10,475 nt of DNA from DSNY01 sp016861185 (lineage in GTDB: Bacteria; Pseudomonadota; Gammaproteobacteria; Burkholderiales; Burkholderiaceae_F): contig SZOR01000129.1 in assembly GCA_030263275.1 (NCBI GenBank), positions 1-10,475 of the forward strand, read 5' to 3'. Made by a program: the position numbers and the translations under genes. A model generated the notes under the pieces. The model was not told where the DNA came from, searched no databases, and worked only from the letters and a program-made list of their open reading frames with translations. Position 1 is the stretch's first letter. The number at the start of each line of letters is the position of its first letter. Positions 5,992 to 10,475 of this stretch are shown here, piece by piece.

Positions 5992-6792
5992 ATGGCGACC
6001 CGCAAGCCCGGCCGGACCGCACGGCCGTCGGCTTCCAAGCCTGCTGCCGGAAGAGCACCAGCGACGGCCGCCGTGGCCGAAACCTGGCGGCCGGATCTAT
6101 TCGACACCAATGTCGAAATGCACGGCGACCTGGTGCGCAACATCCCCGGCATCCGCGCAACGCAGAACCTGTTCGACGATCTGTCGAGCCGTCCGGCCGA
6201 TTGGCAGATCGCCATTGCCGCCGAGGCCGCCGAACGCATCCCGACGCCGGCGCCGTTGATCACGCGGCCGTTCGACTACGGCACGGTGATCACGTATTCG
6301 TTCGCGTCCGAGCACTGGCAGGCATCGCGCTTTTCGGATGCGACGCGCTACGGGGTGTGGTACGGCTCGCTGGAGATCGAAACCACCGTGTACGAGACTG
6401 CGTGGCACTGGAGCCGCTTCGTGCTCGACTCCTACTCAGGCGAAGACCGCGAGATCGTGAGCGAGCGGCGCGTGTGCGACGTACGTTGCGACGCGCTGCT
6501 GATCGACTTGCGCGGCAAGGAGCGTATCCACCCCGGCCTGGTGAGCCGCAAGAGCTACGCGTTCTGCCAGCAGGTCGGGCGGTACGTGTACGAACAGGGC
6601 CTGAACGGGTTGCTGGTGAAGTCGGCCCGCTGCGAAGGCAGCAATGCGGCGATCTTCAAGGCCGAGCGGCTCTCGAACGTGCGCGACAGGACCTTTCTGA
6701 CCTACCGCTTCAATCCGGCGCGCGATACGTTCGTCGTCGAGCGCACGCCCGGGCGGCGCTGGCTGTCGTTTGCGGCCGGTGCGCTCGGCTGA
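5992..6792 (+). CDS. RES-domain toxin (NAD+-targeting family)
   Basis: This 266-residue protein carries the RES domain in about residues 95-250, named for conserved Arg, Glu and Ser. The candidates are all present: Arg113 in ASRFSDATRYGVWYGS (with Tyr124), Glu135 in TTVYETAWHW, and Ser217 in CEGSNAAIF. Characterised RES toxins (MbcT and related proteins) destroy cellular NAD+, while ParT modifies Prs by ADP-ribosylation. Activity on NAD+ is therefore the expected chemistry, and intact motifs suggest a working toxin. An N-terminal segment of about 30 residues is basic and Ala/Pro-rich, probably disordered, and may be partly mis-started; no Shine-Dalgarno site precedes the ATG, consistent with coupling to the antitoxin six bases upstream. 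The antitoxin-before-toxin order is standard. Which exact reaction it catalyses cannot be decided from sequence. Confidence 0.92.
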   Translation: MATRKPGRTARPSASKPAAGRAPATAAVAETWRPDLFDTNVEMHGDLVRNIPGIRATQNLFDDLSSRPADWQIAIAAEAAERIPTPAPLITRPFDYGTVITYSFASEHWQASRFSDATRYGVWYGSLEIETTVYETAWHWSRFVLDSYSGEDREIVSERRVCDVRCDALLIDLRGKERIHPGLVSRKSYAFCQQVGRYVYEQGLNGLLVKSARCEGSNAAIFKAERLSNVRDRTFLTYRFNPARDTFVVERTPGRRWLSFAAGALG

Positions 6793-7041
6793 TCACGGTC
6801 GCCGACTACAACAGCCGAACGCCGGGCCGCCGCCCGCGCGCGTGCCCCGATGTGTTCGGCCACGCTGCGGTCGACCGCGCCCTTATTCCCGGACCTGCAC
6901 ATCGACTCGATCAGCGTGAAGGCGCGGGATCTTCGGTAGCTCACGAGAATTCGGCGCGCGCAGTCGAAGGGCGATTCCCTCGACGCTCGCATCGGGCAAT
7001 TACAGTGCTGTTCGTTGCAACCATCCCGACCGTTTGCTCCC

Positions 7042-7049
7042 AGAGGAGG
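7042..7049 (+). promoter_or_regulatory. Strong Shine-Dalgarno site of the Gfa-like gene
   Basis: AGAGGAGG sits six bases before the ATG at 7056. It is a near-perfect complement to the 16S rRNA tail and fixes the start of the downstream gene. A weak TACAGT at 7001-7006 could serve as a -10 box, but no good -35 is correctly spaced from it. Confidence 0.7.
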
Positions 7050-7055
7050 CGCAGC

Positions 7056-7448
7056 ATGGATCGATTCACCGGCGGATGCTTGTGCGGCAACGTCCGAATC
7101 GTGGCGTCCGGACGCCCGTACCGGGTCGGCCTTTGTCACTGTCTCGACTGCCGCAAGCATCACGGGGCCCTTTTTCACGCTTCCGCGGTGTTCCCTCAGG
7201 ATGCGGTGGCGATCGACGGCGAAACACGCGACTACCGCGGCCGGTTCTTCTGTCCCCGCTGCGGCTCCTCCGTTTTCGCACGCAGCGCAGACGAAGTCGA
7301 AGTGAACCTGGGATCGCTCGATGCCCCTGACCAATTGATGCCCACCTACGAAAGCTGGATCGTCCGTCGCGAGTCCTGGTTACCGCCGTTTCCGCTCAAG
7401 AGACGGTACGAGCGCGATCGTGACGCGACGGGTCGCTTCGAGGAGTAG
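7056..7448 (+). CDS. Gfa/CENP-V-type zinc-binding protein
   Basis: This 130-residue protein belongs to the family of glutathione-dependent formaldehyde-activating enzyme (Gfa) and CENP-V domains. All seven family cysteines are visible in order: Cys8 and Cys10 in GGCLCGNV, Cys27, Cys29 and Cys32 in GLCHCLDCRKHHG, and Cys66 and Cys69 in FFCPRCGSSVF. In Paracoccus Gfa the first and last pairs bind a structural zinc and the middle three a second zinc that glutathione displaces. The C-terminus (TYESWIVRRESWLP, residues 97-110) is also typical. True formaldehyde activity is uncertain: most short homologues are uncharacterised, and no glutathione-dependent formaldehyde dehydrogenase gene is nearby. 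The gene stands alone, 263 bp after the toxin and converging on the membrane-protein gene. It is slightly less GC-biased at its 5' end than its neighbours. Confidence 0.9.
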   Translation: MDRFTGGCLCGNVRIVASGRPYRVGLCHCLDCRKHHGALFHASAVFPQDAVAIDGETRDYRGRFFCPRCGSSVFARSADEVEVNLGSLDAPDQLMPTYESWIVRRESWLPPFPLKRRYERDRDATGRFEE

Positions 7449-7630
7449 GTCGCACGAACGGCGTGCTCGGTACCAAGCCGTTCGCAGGCACGCGTCTGCT
7501 TCCACTGGTCGCCGTGGAGCACTTCAAGATCGCCGGGCGGAGCCAGGCGACGGTCATCGAGGCGAGGATGCGCGCCATCACCGCCGCGGCAGGGCAATGC
7601 AGCGGTGAGTTGACGGACGATCGGCGCGGA

Positions 7631-8260
7631 TCAGTCAAGCGCGATCAACAGCAGTCCTGTGGCGGCGAGCGTCGCGGTCCAGGTGTGGTGCGCGGCCGCA
7701 CCGGCCGACAGGCGAGGGTGCAAGGCGATGCCGCGGCAGACGCCGGCGGCGATGACACCGGTCGTTGCAAGCATCGCGGCCGTGTGCACGACGACCGCAG
7801 CCAGCGCCGAGACCAGCGTGCCCGATCCCGTGATCGCGCGGATCGGACCATCGGCAAGGCACAGCGGCACGAGCGCTGGCACCAGCATCAGCCCGGCACC
7901 GTGCGCGGTGGCCATCAGGAAGGACAACAGCGCGATGCTGCCATGGCCGATCCGAGTGCTGATGGAGGTGACGTGCCCAGGGCCGCGCAGCAAGCGGTAC
8001 GCCGCCGTGGCGACGAGCAAGGCGCCGGCCACATTCCTGGCCAGCGCGCGGTCGATCGACAGGCCCTGCGCCAGGACGCCAGCGACGAACGCGATCGATG
8101 CAGCGTGGCCTGCGGCAACAGGCCACAGGGCCCGCCGCATCTTCGCGATGTCGCGCGCGTGCACGCCACAGGCGGCGGCGAACATCCAGCCGTTCGCCGG
8201 GCTCAGTCCATGCAGGGCGCCGAGGCCGGCGATGGCGAGCCACGGCCACAGGTTCGCCAT
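7631..8260 (-). CDS. Polytopic inner-membrane protein of unknown function
   Basis: This 209-residue protein is strongly hydrophobic, with about six likely membrane helices near residues 4-30, 44-66, 74-92, 108-134, 145-172 and 193-208. Polar residues inside the helices stand out: LGALHGLSPANGW (13-25), GHAASI (51-56), ATAHGAGLMLVP (117-128) and His159. Repeated His-Gly and Gly-His pairs in membrane helices recall nickel/cobalt or sulfite-exporter-like transporters, but the HX4DH motif of NiCoT proteins is absent, so this is only a resemblance. The ATG at 8260 has no strong ribosome site. It lies 31 bp downstream of the DUF899 gene on the same strand and is probably the last gene of that operon. 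Function is not known to me. Confidence 0.8.
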   Translation of the reverse strand: MANLWPWLAIAGLGALHGLSPANGWMFAAACGVHARDIAKMRRALWPVAAGHAASIAFVAGVLAQGLSIDRALARNVAGALLVATAAYRLLRGPGHVTSISTRIGHGSIALLSFLMATAHGAGLMLVPALVPLCLADGPIRAITGSGTLVSALAAVVVHTAAMLATTGVIAAGVCRGIALHPRLSAGAAAHHTWTATLAATGLLLIALD

Positions 8261-8291
8261 TGCCCGTACATCAGGATGAGGCCCGGCGCGC

Positions 8292-9071
8292 TCACACGTG
8301 CCTTGCGTGGCACGAGCCGGCCGCCTCTTTTGCGACCGATTCCGGTTCGTAGCGGTCGTGGTGGCGCACCCATTCCATCGTGAAGCTCATGTTGTCTTCG
8401 TCGCGGCCCTTGGGTACGAGGTCCAGCAGGCTGTACGTGCCCATCATCACTTCGACGCCGCGCCCATAGGTGGAGTAGGTGTGGAAGACCCCGCCCGCGT
8501 CGTCCTTGTAGAAGACGCTGATGCCGGGCAGTTCTTCATGCGGAATGGGCCACCTGCCGTAGTTGTAGTCGACCTCGCCCTTGGCCACGTCCTCCGGCGT
8601 AAAGCTGACGCCGAAGTCGTAGTTGAAGTCGCTGCCATACGAAGACACCCACTTGAACTGCCAACCCATGCGCCGGCGAAAGCGCTCGATGTCGACGAGC
8701 GGCGCGCGCGAGACCGCCACGAACGTGACGTCACGATGGGCCAGGTGAACGTTCATGCCGTCGACGTGGTCGGCCATGAAGGAGCAGCTTGGGCAACCCT
8801 GCCCCCATCCCGGACCGAGCATGAAGTGCTGCACCAGCAGTTGGCGGCGACCATGGAACAGCTGGGCGAGCTTGCGCGACCCGTCCGGCGTGTCGAAGAC
8901 ATAGTTCTTGTCGATGCGTAGCCACGGCAGCGCGCGGCGCTCGCGCGCGATCTGGTCGCGCAGGCGCGTCAGCTCCTTCTCGCGCGCCAGCAGCTTCTTG
9001 CGCTCGGCAACCCATTGGTCCCTGGACACGACGGGATGGTTCACCGTGCTCACTTCGGTGGCAGTGTTCAT
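8292..9071 (-). CDS. DUF899 family thioredoxin-like protein
   Basis: This 259-residue protein matches the DUF899 family end to end. The order is HPVVSRDQWVAERKKLLARE (12-31), EKELTRLRDQIARERRALPW (31-50), the YVFDTPDG loop, the HFMLGPGWGQGCPSCSFMAD segment (82-101), the DVTFVAVSRAPL strand (114-125), the RMGWQFKWVSSYGSDFNYDF core (134-153), and a late YKDDAGGVFHTYSTYGRGVE segment (188-207). The fold is thioredoxin-like, and Cys93-Pro-Ser-Cys96 sits where a redox-active CxxC would be, so a thiol-redox role is plausible; the family has no settled function. The start used has AAGGAG six bases upstream. An in-frame ATG at 9113 also has a good AAGGAG and overlaps the stop of the upstream propeller gene, so the protein may be 14 residues longer. 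It belongs to the 10475-to-7631 operon. Confidence 0.92.
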   Translation of the reverse strand: MNTATEVSTVNHPVVSRDQWVAERKKLLAREKELTRLRDQIARERRALPWLRIDKNYVFDTPDGSRKLAQLFHGRRQLLVQHFMLGPGWGQGCPSCSFMADHVDGMNVHLAHRDVTFVAVSRAPLVDIERFRRRMGWQFKWVSSYGSDFNYDFGVSFTPEDVAKGEVDYNYGRWPIPHEELPGISVFYKDDAGGVFHTYSTYGRGVEVMMGTYSLLDLVPKGRDEDNMSFTMEWVRHHDRYEPESVAKEAAGSCHARHV

Positions 9072-9109
9072 GGTGTGCTCCTTGGCTCGAAGAGCAGTTC
9101 GGGTTTCGG

Positions 9110-9778
9110 TCATCGGTTCTCTCCTTTCGGACGTCGCACGGCGCGGATCTTTCCGCTCGGCCCGCCGCCGCAATAGAACAGGTCTGCCCCGTCGGACTCG
9201 AGCCCGCTGACACCGGTGCCGCGCGGCATTTCGAGCCGCTCGAGCACGGCGCCGCTCGCCGGGTCGATGCGGCGGATGTCGCTCGCGTCGTCCTCCCACG
9301 TGCCGTGCCACAGCTCGCCGTCGACCCAGGTCACGCCGGTGACGAAGCGGTTGGACTCGATCGTGCGCAGGACCCTGCCGGTTTCGGGATCGATCTGATG
9401 GATCTTGCGATCGCGGTACTGCCCCACCCACAGACTGCCTTCGCCCCAGGCGAGCCCCGAGTCGCGGCCGCGGCCGGGCGCCGGGATCGACGCGACCACG
9501 CTGCCTGTGGCGGGATCGATCTTGTCGATACGCGCTTCGGCAATCTGATAGAGGTACGTGCCGTCGAACGCGGTGCCGGCGTCGCCCACACAGTCGAGCG
9601 TGCCCGCGAGCTCGCCGCTCGCGGGATCGAAGGCGAGGAGCTTCGCTCCCGCGGCCGCCCAGACGCGCTCGCCGTCGTAGGTGACCCCGTGGACTTGCTC
9701 GGCGAACGGGCCGTACTCGCGCACGATCTCGGCGGCACGCACCGCTGCACGCGGTCGGGTCTTGTCTGACTGGTTCAT
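9110..9778 (-). CDS. Cytoplasmic beta-propeller-like protein (glutamine cyclotransferase/Vgb-like repeats)
   Basis: This 222-residue protein is built from recurring blade-like units. The clearest marks are DPASG (51-55), DPATG (88-92), DPETG (130-134) and DPASG (172-176), each preceded by a hydrophobic-rich strand (LLAF, IDKI, IHQI, IRRI) and followed by a short strand (ELAGTL, SVVASI, RVLRTI, AVLERL), at spacings of 37-42 residues. Trp-rich turns such as GSLWVGQY, GELWHGTW and GVTWVDGE lie between. This resembles the YncE/Vgb/glutaminyl cyclotransferase propellers. No signal peptide is present, unlike exported cyclotransferases, and the usual catalytic residues cannot be pointed out, so an enzyme activity should not be assumed. 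The start at 9778 has AAGGAG seven bases upstream. Its stop overlaps the ATG at 9113 of the DUF899 frame (ATGA). It is 46 bp downstream of the winged-helix regulator. Confidence 0.82.
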   Translation of the reverse strand: MNQSDKTRPRAAVRAAEIVREYGPFAEQVHGVTYDGERVWAAAGAKLLAFDPASGELAGTLDCVGDAGTAFDGTYLYQIAEARIDKIDPATGSVVASIPAPGRGRDSGLAWGEGSLWVGQYRDRKIHQIDPETGRVLRTIESNRFVTGVTWVDGELWHGTWEDDASDIRRIDPASGAVLERLEMPRGTGVSGLESDGADLFYCGGGPSGKIRAVRRPKGENR

Positions 9779-9824
9779 CACTTGGCTCCTTCCGGCGCCC
9801 GGGAACGGCGTCGTCGGAGCCAAT

Positions 9825-10475
9825 CTACGTGAGCGGCAGCGCCGCAGGGAGTAACAAGATCGTCGTGAATTCCGCGAGCGGCGGGGCCAGCCAGCGCTTG
9901 GCGCGCGCGCGGCCGAGGGAGCGCACGTGACCGGCGGCTTCCAGGTCGACGAGTGCGCGCTGGACCGTGCGCTGACTGGCGCCGAGCGCCAGCGCGAGCG
10001 CCGAAGTCGACCACGCAGCGCCATCGGCCAGCAGCGCCCGCAGCGAGGCCTGGTCCCCGTCGATGGGTGGCACCAGGACGACGACGCCGCTGCGGCTTCT
10101 CGGTTTGAGCGCGAAGCCGCCTGCCGTCGTCTCGATGCGCGCCAGCGGCGCGGCAAGCGCGCGCAGACGACCGATCTCCACGCGCAGCCGCGCGCGGTGC
10201 GTCTCGTCGGGTCTATGCGTGCGAAACGCGCGCGCGATCAGCGCGTTGCGATCGACGTCGCCGGGCCAGCCTTCCGCGAGCGCGCGCGCCAGCGTGAACA
10301 GCACCGGCCGGCGCGCCAGCGGCAGCGAGGTCGCACCGGCGCGCAGGCCGCGCCGGCACGCGTCGACCACCAGCGCGCCGGAGGCGAGTAGCGCCTCGAC
10401 CTCGGGCAGGCGCAGCGGTTGCTCGCGACCGCTGTCGAGGCGCCGGCCGGCCGGGCGGTCGAGCGCGGCACGTGC
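9825..10475 (-). CDS. Winged-helix transcriptional regulator (N-terminus cut by right edge)
   Basis: The frame is open from the right edge and gives 216 residues before TAG. A GTG at 10370 is one possible start, but the upstream codons read sensibly to the edge (for example EQPLRLPEVEALLASGALVV), so the gene probably begins outside the window. The C-terminal third holds a winged helix-turn-helix: SLRALLADGAAWSTSALALA, then LGASQRTVQRALVDLEAAGH and VRSLGRARAKRWL, with Gln-Arg-Thr-Val-Gln-Arg as the recognition helix. The middle part (RNALIARAFRTH, RARLRVEIGRLRALA, then IETTAGGFAL) looks like a second winged-helix domain of the OmpR/BTAD kind. No effector domain or phosphorylation site is visible. 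It heads the operon with the propeller, DUF899 and membrane genes and probably regulates it. Confidence 0.78.
   Translation of the reverse strand, partial: ARAALDRPAGRRLDSGREQPLRLPEVEALLASGALVVDACRRGLRAGATSLPLARRPVLFTLARALAEGWPGDVDRNALIARAFRTHRPDETHRARLRVEIGRLRALAAPLARIETTAGGFALKPRSRSGVVVLVPPIDGDQASLRALLADGAAWSTSALALALGASQRTVQRALVDLEAAGHVRSLGRARAKRWLAPPLAEFTTILLLPAALPLT

Noticed and set aside
6793..7055. 263-bp gap between the toxin and the Gfa-like gene as a possible broken gene
   Set aside because: I read both strands and found no recognisable protein text; minus-strand open stretches (for example around 6830-6960) match no family I can name.
7449..7630. 182-bp convergent gap as a possible small gene or terminator
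   Set aside because: Several frames stay open by chance at this GC content, but none has a ribosome site, and no stem followed by a T-run was found.
7463..8383. Long plus-strand frame opposite the membrane protein
   Set aside because: It is antisense to a gene with a clean helix pattern and has an Arg/Gly/Gln-rich shadow composition.

Overview
The window is a very GC-rich chromosomal stretch with third-position G/C bias, densely packed genes and families typical of Proteobacteria: LysR regulators, a DUF4124 exported protein, a Xre/RES toxin-antitoxin pair and a DUF899 protein. A beta-proteobacterium (Burkholderiales-like) or a GC-rich gamma-proteobacterium such as Xanthomonadales fits best. 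I infer this from gene families and base composition, not from any marker gene. No rRNA, tRNA, CRISPR array or intact insertion sequence was seen.

Layout. Positions 2-751 (+) are the C-terminal part of a LysR-type regulator cut by the left edge. It converges on an aldo/keto reductase (783-1799, -), which is divergent from a complete LysR regulator (1943-2842, +); the 143-bp gap between those two holds a small palindrome that could be an operator. Behind the second LysR gene lies a short frameshifted remnant of a ParD-like antitoxin (2869-3017, -). Next is a long exported protein (3077-5170, -) with a DUF4124 N-terminus and two diverged copies of a roughly 300-residue module that I could not assign to a family.

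A 410-bp gap (5171-5580) contains a perfect 13-bp inverted repeat with a related nearby direct repeat, then a clear sigma70-type promoter overlapped by a 6-bp inverted repeat. That promoter drives a two-gene type II toxin-antitoxin operon: Xre/MbcA/ParS antitoxin (5581-5985) and RES-domain toxin (5992-6792). After a 263-bp gap comes a small Gfa/CENP-V-type zinc protein (7056-7448, +) with all seven cysteines of that family.

The right third is a probable four-gene operon on the minus strand, read from right to left: a winged-helix regulator cut by the right edge (9825-10475), a cytoplasmic beta-propeller-like protein (9110-9778), a DUF899 thioredoxin-like protein (8292-9071, or 9113 by an alternative start) and a polytopic membrane protein (7631-8260). 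The propeller stop codon overlaps the alternative DUF899 start as ATGA, so these two are probably translationally coupled.

I see no large new defence or biosynthetic system. The points most worth a second look are the broken ParD-like antitoxin beside an intact RES/Xre module, the duplicated-module exported protein, the reductase lacking its catalytic histidine, the inverted/direct repeat cluster, and the regulator-propeller-DUF899-membrane operon of unknown purpose.
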